Below are positions 17,254-25,623 of a stretch of DNA of 64,000 bases, one piece after another. Origin of the DNA: Anaerolineales bacterium HSG25 (lineage in GTDB: Bacteria; Chloroflexota; Anaerolineae; 4572-78; J111); the NCBI GenBank assembly GCA_030377865.1, contig JAUCGA010000011.1, forward strand, positions 1 through 64,000, in the 5' to 3' direction. How positions within the stretch are numbered: the first letter of the stretch is position 1; each line of letters begins with the position of its first letter. The notes under the pieces were generated by a model that saw only the letters and a program-made list of their open reading frames with translations, did no database searches and had not been told where the DNA came from. The translations under genes were made by a program, and so were the position numbers.

Positions 17254-18246
17254 TTAGGGGACTTCGATTCGCTCTAGTATGCGACGTACAACCTCTTCAC
17301 TGCTAATCTCTTCGGCTTCGGCTTCGTAGCTAATCACTACCCGATGCCGTAAAATATCAAGGGCGATACTTTTTATATCTTCGGGGCTGACATAACCTCG
17401 ACCTTGTAAAAAGGCATGGGCACGGGCGGCCATAATCATGTAGATAGTGGCTCGGGGAGAGGCTCCAAAGTCGATTAAGTGGGCTAAATCGGTCAGCCCA
17501 TTTTCGACAGGGTTACGGGTGGCAAAGATAATGTCGAGGACATAGTTCTTAATCTTCTCATCCACATAGATTTTGCGAACGACCTCACGTGCCCGCATAA
17601 GTTGTTCTGGAGTGGTAACCGCGGCGATAGTGGGCAGAGCCAAGCCGGTCATACGATCCATAATCAGCCGCTCTTCGTCGCGGGTCGGATAGGTGACAAC
17701 CACTTTGAGCATGAAGCGGTCAACCTGAGCTTCCGGCAAGGGATAGGTTCCTTCTTGCTCAATTGGGTTTTGGGTGGCTAAAACCAAAAACGGCTTTTCG
17801 AGTTTATAGGTTTCGTTACCGATGGTCACTTGCCGCTCTTGCATGGCTTCGAGCAAGGCGCTTTGCACCTTGGCCGGGGCACGGTTAATCTCGTCGGCTA
17901 AAATAAAGTTGGCGAAAATTGGCCCTTGGTGCGAGGTAAACTCGTTCGTGCGAGGATTATAAACTTCAGTCCCAATCACATCGGCGGGGAGTAGGTCAGG
18001 CGTGAACTGGATCCGCTGAAATTTAGCTTGTACGGCCTGAGACAAGGTACTAACAGCCAAAGTTTTTGCCAAACCGGGTACCCCTTCTAATAAAACATGG
18101 CCGTCTGCCAATAGGCCGATAAGGAGGCGTTCGATAAGTTTTTCTTGCCCAACAATAACCTTGTTGACCTCGGCCAGTAAATCTTGTAAGAAAACCGCTT
18201 CTTGGGCTACGGTTTCATTAAGTTGATGTATATCTATTGTTTCCAT
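17254..18246 (-). CDS. moxR: MoxR-family AAA+ ATPase
   Basis: The 330-residue AAA+ protein has Walker A GVPGLAKT (residues 55-62), Walker B ILADEINRAP near 115 and sensor region ATQNPIEQEGTYPLPEAQ DRF, all typical of MoxR. It acts as a chaperone-like ATPase for the VWA proteins encoded behind it, possibly inserting metal or cofactor or remodelling the complex. It is the first gene of the seven-gene Bat operon running down to 10394. A complete family A repeat lies right in front of its start. Confidence 0.92.
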   Translation of the reverse strand: METIDIHQLNETVAQEAVFLQDLLAEVNKVIVGQEKLIERLLIGLLADGHVLLEGVPGLAKTLAVSTLSQAVQAKFQRIQFTPDLLPADVIGTEVYNPRTNEFTSHQGPIFANFILADEINRAPAKVQSALLEAMQERQVTIGNETYKLEKPFLVLATQNPIEQEGTYPLPEAQVDRFMLKVVVTYPTRDEERLIMDRMTGLALPTIAAVTTPEQLMRAREVVRKIYVDEKIKNYVLDIIFATRNPVENGLTDLAHLIDFGASPRATIYMIMAARAHAFLQGRGYVSPEDIKSIALDILRHRVVISYEAEAEEISSEEVVRRILERIEVP

Positions 18247-18259
18247 AAAGTTGAGTAGC

Positions 18260-18362
18260 TATAGATGTTCAGATAAATATTTTCAGCCATCACCTTCCCG
18301 CAAGTTTAGAACTTGCGGGAAGGTTGGCCTTGAATTGAAAACCATTAGTCTGAAAGACTGTA
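18260..18362 (+). repeat. Family A palindromic element, complete
   Basis: 103 bp, flanked by TA on both sides, with the CTTCCCGCAAG / CTTGCGGGAAG core. It lies 13 bp upstream of the moxR start codon, where the operon promoter would be expected. The rest of the gap to 18653 is AT-rich and shows no gene; TTGACA occurs at 18569-18574 without a convincing -10. Confidence 0.88.
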
Positions 18363-18653
18363 TATGCTCCGTAGAATTCGGCTCAATAAAAAAGAGTTAG
18401 CCGCCAAACACGACCAACCTTCTTAAGGCCAACCTGTATTTTAACTAAAGTGTAGATATTTATCAAGAACTCTACGCTGTTTTAATCAAACGCTAATTTT
18501 CAAGCAACCAACGATAGCCTTAAAAAATTGCCAACTTAGGAAAAAACGTGTAAACTAATTATTAGCTCTTGACATTGTGTTGATGTTTATATTTGTCTAT
18601 TTGACATAAATTTGGTTTATAACTTACCCTACATCAACAAGGAGATATAATAA

Positions 18654-18944
18654 ATGGCTAGGTATCAAATTTTATATTGGGAATACATCCCATTAGGCGT
18701 AAAAGCCACTGATGTTAATGGCACTGTTCGGGAAAATCTCCCCGCCCGATTTCAAGAAGCAGTTGAGAATGCCTCCTCACAAGGTGGGCATAGTAGTGCC
18801 GCGGCTTACACTTCCATGTTTAAATGGGGAAAAGAAGAAGAGCGGGAGGGTGCGGCTCGGGAAGTTGCGACCGCAATTGTGCAGGAACTTGACGCAATAT
18901 GGAACGAAGAAGAAGCCCGTAAAAAGTACCAAGAAGCGGCGTGA
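18654..18944 (+). CDS. Small conserved protein resembling the Virulence_fact (PF13769) family
   Basis: The 96-residue soluble protein starts MARYQILYWEYIPLGVKA and includes LPARFQEAVENA and a WGKEEEREG stretch followed by an acidic helix. This matches my recollection of the small so-called virulence factor family of Chloroflexi and other bacteria; that name is historical and says little about function. A strong AAGGAG lies 9 nt before the ATG. It stands alone. Confidence 0.55.
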   Translation: MARYQILYWEYIPLGVKATDVNGTVRENLPARFQEAVENASSQGGHSSAAAYTSMFKWGKEEEREGAAREVATAIVQELDAIWNEEEARKKYQEAA

Positions 18945-18978
18945 CAATCACCAAGTTAGTCTGGTGCTAGACCAATAC

Positions 18979-20223
18979 TTAATCTGGCAACCAAGCTAAT
19001 ACCCGAAATCCTGTTTCCGTCTCAATCACATGCTCAACTGGTTGCAATCGAGGGTTAACCACCTTAAGACGATATTCTGATACACCTTGTCCCTGATTAT
19101 CAACAAAAGCAACCGCTTCCCTATTAGGCGAAAAAACAGGCATAGAACGAATTTTACCTCGCAGTGATTTATCCCAAATCACTGCTTCTTGGTTTATAGC
19201 GTCATAATAAACCAAATTTCCCTCTTGAAAAAATACAAATCCACTGTTTGATTGATCCCAAGTCGGGATAAAAGTCAGCCCCTCGCCATCTGTATTGGCA
19301 AGATGAACGCTGTAAACTAAAGCACGTTCATTTAGTTCGTCTCCCCACTGTTTTAACCACACCCCAACATATAAACAATCTGCATCTTCTGTGGCATCAC
19401 ATCCCTGTATCGTAAACGGCTCGTAATAAACAAGTTGACTAGCATCAGGTGCTATATTGGCGACAGTCGCGTTTGCCGGAAGATCATACGCCGGAGCCTG
19501 ATTGTCAATTCTCTGAAAATAACGTCCGTTTTCGCTATAAAGTAACGTATCATCCGGTGACCAGCGTAACTCTGTGACCGATTCTGGAGGCATGGCCCAT
19601 TCTTGGGTATTCTTGGTCGTTATATTCAGGCTGACCAAAGTTGCCGCCTCGTTTGACTGAGTAACGACAGTTTTGTAGGCCAACAAACAATCAGCCACCC
19701 CATCGCCACACCCCATGCTCCACGCCACCGAAACAAGAGGATCAACATCAAGCGCGATAGTCGTTGCCGTTTGATTGACCGCGTCGTATAAACGTAATTC
19801 AAGCTGATTGCTGATTTGACTCGCCACTGTATACGCCACCTGCTGACCATCGGGCGACCAACTGACCGTTGAATCAGGCCACTGTTCGCTGGACAAGGTC
19901 AGGGAAACCATGCTCGAATTTTGATTTGGCGTGACCCGATAAAGTCGGTTCTCGACCGCAACCCAACATGGAGTTTTTGTTTGATGCAAACAACCCGGAG
20001 CAACGCTGATGGTTTCGTTACGGCTGGCCGGGGCAATTGGCTCAATTGTTAGGGTATCAATATCCATACGATAGAGCTTGCTGTTCATCCAAATTAACAG
20101 AGAACCTGTTTTGGCCGCGGCCGGTTGATAAAATATCGTCACCAAAACCAACCCCACGATAACGATGAGCCATAAGATAACCGATTGCCATTGTTTACTA
20201 AATCCAAAAGTTTGTCGATTCAT
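18979..20223 (-). CDS. TolB-like beta-propeller protein, membrane anchored
   Basis: The 414-residue protein has an N-terminal hydrophobic segment (about residues 14-32, VILWLIVIVGLVLVTIFY). It is followed by PD40-type repeats such as WSPDGQQVAYTV, RWSPDDTLLYSE and FSPNREAVAFVDNQG, giving an extracytoplasmic beta-propeller. Cysteines cluster in short loops, such as GCDATEDADC, and may form disulfides. Such propellers bind peptides or proteins; the partner is unknown. It is a single gene between repeats. Confidence 0.7.
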   Translation of the reverse strand: MNRQTFGFSKQWQSVILWLIVIVGLVLVTIFYQPAAAKTGSLLIWMNSKLYRMDIDTLTIEPIAPASRNETISVAPGCLHQTKTPCWVAVENRLYRVTPNQNSSMVSLTLSSEQWPDSTVSWSPDGQQVAYTVASQISNQLELRLYDAVNQTATTIALDVDPLVSVAWSMGCGDGVADCLLAYKTVVTQSNEAATLVSLNITTKNTQEWAMPPESVTELRWSPDDTLLYSENGRYFQRIDNQAPAYDLPANATVANIAPDASQLVYYEPFTIQGCDATEDADCLYVGVWLKQWGDELNERALVYSVHLANTDGEGLTFIPTWDQSNSGFVFFQEGNLVYYDAINQEAVIWDKSLRGKIRSMPVFSPNREAVAFVDNQGQGVSEYRLKVVNPRLQPVEHVIETETGFRVLAWLPD

Positions 20224-20259
20224 TCATGACCTGACATGTTGACAAAATCAAAGGTATTT

Positions 20260-20320
20260 TTTGACAGGATTAACAGGATTACAAGTGAAAAAATCCTGTT
20301 AATCTTGTTAATCCTGTCAG
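20260..20320. repeat. Family I inverted repeat (AACAGGATTAACAGGATT type)
   Basis: TTGACAGGATTAACAGGATT and the complementary AATCCTGTTAATC... TTAATCCTGTC arms form a long imperfect stem. Similar copies are at 30291-30345, 39906-39966 and 54060-54131. Confidence 0.75.
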
Positions 20321-20382
20321 ATATTGTTTTAATTATGTTGAAACGATAAACTTCTGTAAATCGAGTCATAAATCAAGTCGTT

Positions 20383-21297
20383 TCATACTTCAACTTCCTC
20401 AAAAATATGGAAGAACTCTTCTACAATATCGGGAAAATGAACATCATCGAACTCATATTTTTGCCGAAGTTGGGCCTGATTTTGGATCAGCCATAAATAT
20501 AGATCACCCTCTGAGCGGTTAGGGAAATGTTGCATCATGTTACTTTTTTTAAATTTTTGTATGGTCGGCAGATAGACGTTATCGTACCAATGTTGAGCCA
20601 CACAGACAAAACTCTCTTCTGGTAAGACATCGGAACATGGATCATCCTCATGCTGTCGCATCAGGTAACGATGTAGTTTAATATGCCATAAAAGTTGCTG
20701 ATATCCCCCCGGTATGGTCAAGTCGATATGCGCTTTAGAATCGGGTCGGATGCGGTCAAGTCGAGTTTGCTCTAGGAAAAAGGCGAAACCCTCTTTTATC
20801 AGCAACTCATCCGGCTCAATGTCTGGGGTGAGGGTAATAGGGGATGGCAGTTCGGTAACATTGGCTTGAATCGTCTTCCAACCTAAATCTCTCGCCACAG
20901 AGACGCGGTGGTTGCCATCCTTAACAAAATAAACTTGATCGATTTTATAAACATCAATCGGTGGAAACCCCTTGCCCGTAACCGCGAGCGTGTAAATACT
21001 ACGCCAACGTTCCTTGTTACGCTGATCTCCGGTCATTGGGAAAAAATGGCGGGTGAACTCTTCGTATCGCCCTGTGCTCCCGACGATACTATCTACCGGA
21101 ATATCATGCAATCCTTGAAAAATACTCTCGTGTAAACGGAGCTTATCGACCACCTCATCAAATGAAAGCAAGTGCATATTATGCCCAGTGATGAACCCCA
21201 TCACTCGTTCCAAAAATCCTCGTAGTCGAACATGTTTAAATTCAGATTCACTGTCGATATAGGCTTTAACTTGTGGGTCTAAAATTGGTGACGACAT
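20383..21297 (-). CDS. ParB/sulfiredoxin-like domain protein
   Basis: The 304-residue protein carries a ParB-N-like motif, VYFVKDGNHRVSVARDLG near residue 145, preceded by IPVDSIVGSTGR. The GNHRVSVA segment corresponds to the GxxR nucleotide-binding region of the ParB/Srx fold. The C-terminal half is helical and unfamiliar. The reading frame extends to 21426, but the ATG at 21297 has GGAGGTG 6-7 nt upstream and is chosen. Full-length ParB helix-turn-helix parts are not evident, so this is probably not the chromosome partition protein. Function is unknown. Confidence 0.6.
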   Translation of the reverse strand: MSSPILDPQVKAYIDSESEFKHVRLRGFLERVMGFITGHNMHLLSFDEVVDKLRLHESIFQGLHDIPVDSIVGSTGRYEEFTRHFFPMTGDQRNKERWRSIYTLAVTGKGFPPIDVYKIDQVYFVKDGNHRVSVARDLGWKTIQANVTELPSPITLTPDIEPDELLIKEGFAFFLEQTRLDRIRPDSKAHIDLTIPGGYQQLLWHIKLHRYLMRQHEDDPCSDVLPEESFVCVAQHWYDNVYLPTIQKFKKSNMMQHFPNRSEGDLYLWLIQNQAQLRQKYEFDDVHFPDIVEEFFHIFEEVEV

Positions 21298-21426
21298 TGT
21301 CACACCTCCAGATGGCGAATTTATGAGTAACGCACATTGTACCAGATTCCGCGTCTGCCGGAAAACTGATAATTTCACGATTGTGGTGGTCAAGATAACT
21401 CTCAAAAACTCTGCGGAACATCTCAA

Positions 21427-21518
21427 GTAAATATTCAGTGAACTCGCCAGAAAGAGTGTCAGAAACCCGATTTCTTAAAGAAATCGGGTTTCTAGGGCTA
21501 CTTTACTGAACTTTTACC
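21427..21518 (+). mobile_element. Family B element (92 bp) with 7-bp target duplication
   Basis: Inverted ends GTAAATATTCAGTGAACTCG and (reverse) GGTAAAAGTTCAGTAAAGTAG surround the AAACCCGATTTC / GAAATCGGGTTT hairpin. ATCTCAA at 21420-21426 is repeated exactly at 21519-21525. There is no coding capacity, so it is a non-autonomous (MITE-like) element. It sits upstream of the ParB-like gene. Confidence 0.9.
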
Positions 21519-21524
21519 ATCTCA

Positions 21525-21578
21525 ACACCTCCGAGGAAAACTACATACCTCGGAGGAGAACGGCTCCGCGTCCTCTAA
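21525..21578. repeat. Family L CCTCCGAGG palindrome
   Basis: CACCTCCGAGG ... CCTCGGAGGAG followed by GGCTCCGCGTCC. It is the reverse complement, with small changes, of 4411-4468. The family B insertion abuts it. Confidence 0.65.
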
Positions 21579-21593
21579 CATTGCACTTGATTA

Positions 21594-23363
21594 TCACTCC
21601 CCCGGCAAACGGGTAACCCGCCAATCCGCCGCGTTCCATGTGACGGTATCATAAATATGGGGTGCGACTCCTTGCAGACTGCGGTTGATACCGTACAGGT
21701 CGGGTAAGACCAACAGGGGGATATGGGGCAAATCTTGATGCAAAATGGTCGCCAACTCGCACAGTAAAGTCCGGCGGCGGTTATTCGGTAACGGACTGTA
21801 TAGGGCATCAAAAATGTCGATGAGCTTGGGGTTGTAGTAGCGCCCCACGTTCAATCCGGCGATGGGGTTATCGCGGGTCGGAATCGAGCGCGGATCGAAA
21901 TAGTCCCCCATGCGGATGGTCGGGTCAACCCCGTAATAGCCATCATCCCACAGATTTAGGTCAAAGTTGCCCCGTAGTTCGATGCCGTTGTCGTTCCAGG
22001 TGCCCCACAGTTTACCCCCTTCAACCACCTCGCGATCTAGTTTGATATAAACCCGCGCCAACATCTCCTCAATCAATTGATGCGCCTCATGCAGAGGTTC
22101 ACCAAACTCATCGTAGGTATAACTTTTTAGGATGAGTTGTGTTCCATCCTCTGCCGTACCACAGCCTTGACAACGCCGTACGTCCTCGCCGGGAGTTAGC
22201 ACCCAACCCGCTTGGCTGAGCAGGGCTTGAGCGATGCCCGGATCATAGTAGTAAGGAGTCAGAAAACAGCCAATCTGATTCAACTCGGTTTGCATGGGCC
22301 GTCCCTTGCCGTCGAAGGCGCGTCGGTTGAGGCGTTCCACGTCAATCGACTGCAAAATCGCCTGGCGCACCCGTTGGTCGCCCAGAATCGGATGTGGTTT
22401 ATCGGGGTTGCCCGGCTCGGTCAGATTTGGCACTAAGCGCAACAGATAGCGGGCCGGATCGGTAGCATAAAGGTAGACATTGCCACTTCTACTGCGCTCC
22501 ATGCGCCGGATAATCTGCTTATCGTAGGGCCACAAGTCGAGTTGGGCATCACCCCGTTCTAACATGCGCTGTCGCAGTTTTGGGTTGGAGACAATCTCCA
22601 ATACCAACTGACTCGCCAATGGGCGGTCTGGCACAAAATAGTGGGGGTTCGGCAGAAAGGTCAGCCGTTCACCCGGAACCCATTCGCCCAATATAAACGG
22701 GCCAGTGCTAATCGGGTTAAAGTTACAATCCTCCCACAACAGCATGGTTTCATGATCATCCTCACAGTAATGTTTGGGGAAAATTCCCGTTCCTAACCCA
22801 CCAAATTGGATTAAATAGTTCGGGTAAAACTGCTTATAGGTGATGATGACGGTGTAATCGTCGGGTGCAACCATCTCCTCAATCAGGTCGATACCCGGTG
22901 TCCAGATGCCACTTTGATTGAGAATATCTCTGGTAAACAGCACGTCGGCAGAGGTAAAGGGCGTGCCATCGCTCCATTTAACATCTTGGCGTAACTGCCA
23001 AACTACCGTCTTCCCATCGGGGCTGAGACCACCGTTGCTCAAAGTCGGTAACGCTTCGGCCAGTTCAGGGTAATATTTGCCGTCATGTCCCATCTCCGCG
23101 AGTGCGCTGAAAACCAGTTCCCCGACGAGGGCTTCGTAGCCACTGTCGTTCAGATAGGCGTTAAAACTGGGTGGCTCAATGGCCAGTAGGACTTTGATGG
23201 CACTCTCCTGCACATCCACCGCCCGCGCTAATGGGGGCAGAGTCGGGGTTGGCTCCGGCGTGGGGGTTGGCTCTGGTGGCGCGGGGAGACAGCCCATCAG
23301 CAGAAAACAGAGGGTTAGGAGGAGATAGGTTTTTAATGGTGGTAGGTTGTGGTACTTTTGCAA
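21594..23363 (-). CDS. Family 5 extracellular solute-binding lipoprotein (oligopeptide type), orphan
   Basis: The 589-residue protein has a lipoprotein signal LCFLLMGC followed by a Pro/Thr/Glu-rich linker (about 26-45) and a periplasmic-binding fold. It includes TLSNGGLSPDGKTVVWQLRQD then VKWSDGTPFTSADV, the SBP_bac_5 signature. It would deliver peptides or similar solutes to a DppB/DppC permease. No permease or ATPase genes are adjacent, so it either feeds a distant system or the dpp-like operon at 55-64 kb. Confidence 0.88.
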   Translation of the reverse strand: MQKYHNLPPLKTYLLLTLCFLLMGCLPAPPEPTPTPEPTPTLPPLARAVDVQESAIKVLLAIEPPSFNAYLNDSGYEALVGELVFSALAEMGHDGKYYPELAEALPTLSNGGLSPDGKTVVWQLRQDVKWSDGTPFTSADVLFTRDILNQSGIWTPGIDLIEEMVAPDDYTVIITYKQFYPNYLIQFGGLGTGIFPKHYCEDDHETMLLWEDCNFNPISTGPFILGEWVPGERLTFLPNPHYFVPDRPLASQLVLEIVSNPKLRQRMLERGDAQLDLWPYDKQIIRRMERSRSGNVYLYATDPARYLLRLVPNLTEPGNPDKPHPILGDQRVRQAILQSIDVERLNRRAFDGKGRPMQTELNQIGCFLTPYYYDPGIAQALLSQAGWVLTPGEDVRRCQGCGTAEDGTQLILKSYTYDEFGEPLHEAHQLIEEMLARVYIKLDREVVEGGKLWGTWNDNGIELRGNFDLNLWDDGYYGVDPTIRMGDYFDPRSIPTRDNPIAGLNVGRYYNPKLIDIFDALYSPLPNNRRRTLLCELATILHQDLPHIPLLVLPDLYGINRSLQGVAPHIYDTVTWNAADWRVTRLPGE

Positions 23364-23412
23364 AGTTTAATATCCTTATGGTGGCACCAGAGTGGGACGA
23401 GGGATTACATGT

Positions 23413-25017
23413 TCACGCATCCCGTTTCAGTAACCGAGGCAATTGCCGAATTTCGTCGATACCGATTATCAGGCCAATCAGACCATACACCAATACCCCT
23501 AACAATCCACTTAGGCTGATGCTCCATATCGGTGATAGCTGATTCAACTGAGTAAAACAGCCGTAAACGACCATGCCCATCACGCTTGCGGCGAGTAGGG
23601 TTTGCCCCAACACCTTGATTAAGGGTGTCAGGTTGATAGAGTCTAACTGTCGGCGAGCGATATAGAGCAGAAATAGAATCTCCAGCGATACGGCTAGACC
23701 GTTGGAGAGAGCCAATCCACCTACGCCCAATGGAACATACAACAAATAGGCCAAGGTCAAATTCAAGAGCATGCTCAATACCGAACTAATAAGCGGGGTC
23801 GTGGTATCTTTTTGGGCGTAAAAAAAGCGATTGACCACCTCCATGAGACAATGCGCGACCAAGGCAATCGCCCAAAATTGCAGAGCATAGTAGACCAGCG
23901 CGGTTGAATCGGCGGTAAACTCACCCCGCTCAAACATCAGCTTGATGATGGGTCGCCCCAAAGCAATCAACCCGACCATGGCCGGAATCGACAAGGTCAG
24001 CATGACCCGCATAGCTTGGGCGGTGGTCTGCCATAAACCGATTCTATCCTGACGAGCGGCTAGGGTTGACATGGTAGGAAACAGTACAATCCCAATCGCG
24101 GTTCCGATGATGGTCTGGGGCATCTGCATCAAGTCCCATCCATAATCAAGCGCCGAGACACTACCCTCGTTAAGACGGGAGGCCAAATTAAACATGATAA
24201 TGAAGTTCAGTTGGATGACAAAAATGGTGACGATACGCGGCCCCATCAAACGCACCACTTCGAATAAATTTGGGTCATGCCAGCCGAGGGTAAAGGTGTA
24301 TGGGCGAGCAGGCTTCCAGCCTGCCGCAGACAAGATGTCTGCGCTCCTAGTGTGTACTGTACTCCGCCGAACAAAATATATGAGACCCGGTAGCTGAATC
24401 AACAGATGACCGAGCGCCCCAGCGATGGTGCCCCATATCAAACCATACACGCCGAACGGCTCGACTAAAAAGAGTGCCCCGCCGATGATACCAAGGTTGT
24501 AGATGATGGGCGCGAGAGCAGGCAAAACAAAATGTTGACGAGTGTTTAAGACCGCGCCCACGAGACCACTAACACTGAAAATGGTGGTCGAGATTAGCAC
24601 TAGTCGCATCATGGAGGCGGTTAGTTGTTGGGTGGCGGGGTCAAAACCGGGGGCGACAATGTAGATGACAATCGAGTCGGCAAAAAGCATGACCAGTAGC
24701 GACACGGTCAGGGCGACCAGCAACATGTTGTTGACCACTGCGCTGACCAGCCGCCAGCCATGCGGGTCATCGTCAGGCGACATGGTCAACCGTTCGCTTA
24801 ATACCGGAATAAAAGCCGTTGCCAACGCCCCCCCCGAAATCATCATGTAAAGGATGTCGGGTAGGCGAAAAGCGGCCACGTAGGCATCAAACTCGCCACC
24901 TGTGCCAAAGGCCGGGGCAATGATAATTTGGCGACCTACGGCTAACAGCTTATTAATGAAGAAAGCCACCATCAAGATACTGGTCGAGCGGATGAGGTGG
25001 GTCATGGGGTCGGCCAA
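23413..25017 (-). CDS. murJ: Lipid II flippase MurJ with an in-frame palindromic insert
   Basis: The 534-residue membrane protein has about 14 hydrophobic segments and MurJ/MviN motifs. These include SGGALATAFIPV near residue 61, VLNTRQHFVLPALAPIIYN near 156 and NRFFYAQKDTTTPL near 400. It flips the peptidoglycan precursor lipid II across the membrane. Residues about 218-240, in the loop before the helix starting VVRLMGPR, are encoded by a two-hairpin repeat (24298-24365) without breaking the frame. The C-terminus overlaps the deaminase start by 16 bp, so the two are probably co-transcribed. Confidence 0.92.
   Translation of the reverse strand: MADPMTHLIRSTSILMVAFFINKLLAVGRQIIIAPAFGTGGEFDAYVAAFRLPDILYMMISGGALATAFIPVLSERLTMSPDDDPHGWRLVSAVVNNMLLVALTVSLLVMLFADSIVIYIVAPGFDPATQQLTASMMRLVLISTTIFSVSGLVGAVLNTRQHFVLPALAPIIYNLGIIGGALFLVEPFGVYGLIWGTIAGALGHLLIQLPGLIYFVRRSTVHTRSADILSAAGWKPARPYTFTLGWHDPNLFEVVRLMGPRIVTIFVIQLNFIIMFNLASRLNEGSVSALDYGWDLMQMPQTIIGTAIGIVLFPTMSTLAARQDRIGLWQTTAQAMRVMLTLSIPAMVGLIALGRPIIKLMFERGEFTADSTALVYYALQFWAIALVAHCLMEVVNRFFYAQKDTTTPLISSVLSMLLNLTLAYLLYVPLGVGGLALSNGLAVSLEILFLLYIARRQLDSINLTPLIKVLGQTLLAASVMGMVVYGCFTQLNQLSPIWSISLSGLLGVLVYGLIGLIIGIDEIRQLPRLLKRDA
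24298..24365 (-). repeat. Two-hairpin palindromic repeat inside murJ
   Basis: Two tandem stems, GCAGGC-TTCCA-GCCTGC (24308-24324) and GCAGACA-AGA-TGTCTGC (24326-24342), followed by GCTCC. On the coding strand it translates to about 22 residues including RSADILSAAGWKPA. Related two-hairpin repeats end in CTGCGCTCC at 28488-28529 in non-coding DNA. Confidence 0.75.
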
Positions 25018-25460
25018 TAATGCTGATGGATGGCGATGGCTTCGGCCTCTAAAATGGGGCCAATCGTGGGCAGGGATTTAGTACCACGGGCAAAAATCTC
25101 GATGCAGGCCGGAATAATGGTCTGACTGCCAAAAATCTCGTCGAGCTTATAGGCCGGACAGCCATAAACCACCCCCTTTATATTGGCCCAGTGAATAGCT
25201 CCACTGCACATGGCGCACGGCTCGGTGCTGGTGTAGAGCCAACATTGAGCCACAACCCCGGCTCCAAGTTGTTGGCTGGCTCGGCTAATGAGATTCAGTT
25301 CAGCATGACGGGTGCAGTCGTTGTCGGTGTTGACACTGTTTTCGGCCTGAAATAAAATCTGGTCATCCTTGACTAATACTGCCCCAAACGGCTCATTGCC
25401 AAGCTGAATGGCGTTTTCGGCCAGTTCAAAACAAACTCGCATGTGTTTTTCATGGGTCAT
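25002..25460 (-). CDS. Zinc-dependent nucleoside/base deaminase (GuaD/TadA-like fold)
   Basis: The 152-residue enzyme has the two zinc motifs of the cytidine-deaminase fold: RHAELNLI (His52, catalytic Glu54) and TEPCAMCSGAIHW (Cys82, Cys85). The overall sequence is closer to guanine or cytosine deaminase-type proteins than to tRNA-editing TadA, because a basic RNA-binding surface is not evident. The precise substrate is uncertain. Its end overlaps the murJ start region by 16 bp. Confidence 0.82.
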   Translation of the reverse strand: MTHEKHMRVCFELAENAIQLGNEPFGAVLVKDDQILFQAENSVNTDNDCTRHAELNLISRASQQLGAGVVAQCWLYTSTEPCAMCSGAIHWANIKGVVYGCPAYKLDEIFGSQTIIPACIEIFARGTKSLPTIGPILEAEAIAIHQHYWPTP

Positions 25461-25488
25461 TGGGTAACTCCTGTTGCGTGTTGTTTAC

Positions 25489-25614
25489 ATAATTCATAAT
25501 TCGTAATTCGTAATTCGTAATTCATAATTCGTAATTCGTAATTCGTAATTCATAATTCATAATTCGTAATTCATAATTCATAATTCATAATTCGTAATTC
25601 ATAATTCGTAATTC
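25489..25614. repeat. Heptanucleotide tandem repeat, 18 units of RTAATTC
   Basis: Eighteen consecutive 7-bp units, ATAATTC or GTAATTC, run without interruption for 126 bp between the CNNM gene stop and the deaminase start. A second heptamer array with AATTCAN-type units is at 63026-63074 and a third with GTGAGGC/GTGAAAC units is at 62746-62822. Such arrays (STRRs) are known from filamentous cyanobacteria. Confidence 0.92.
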
Positions 25615-25623
25615 GTACTATTT

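Noticed and set aside
20383-21297. Chromosome partition protein ParB
   Set aside because: Only the GNHR-type N-terminal domain is recognisable. No helix-turn-helix, parA neighbour or parS palindrome was found.
25489-25614. CRISPR array
   Set aside because: Units are 7 bp and directly adjacent with no unique spacers; no cas genes are present. No CRISPR is seen anywhere in the window.
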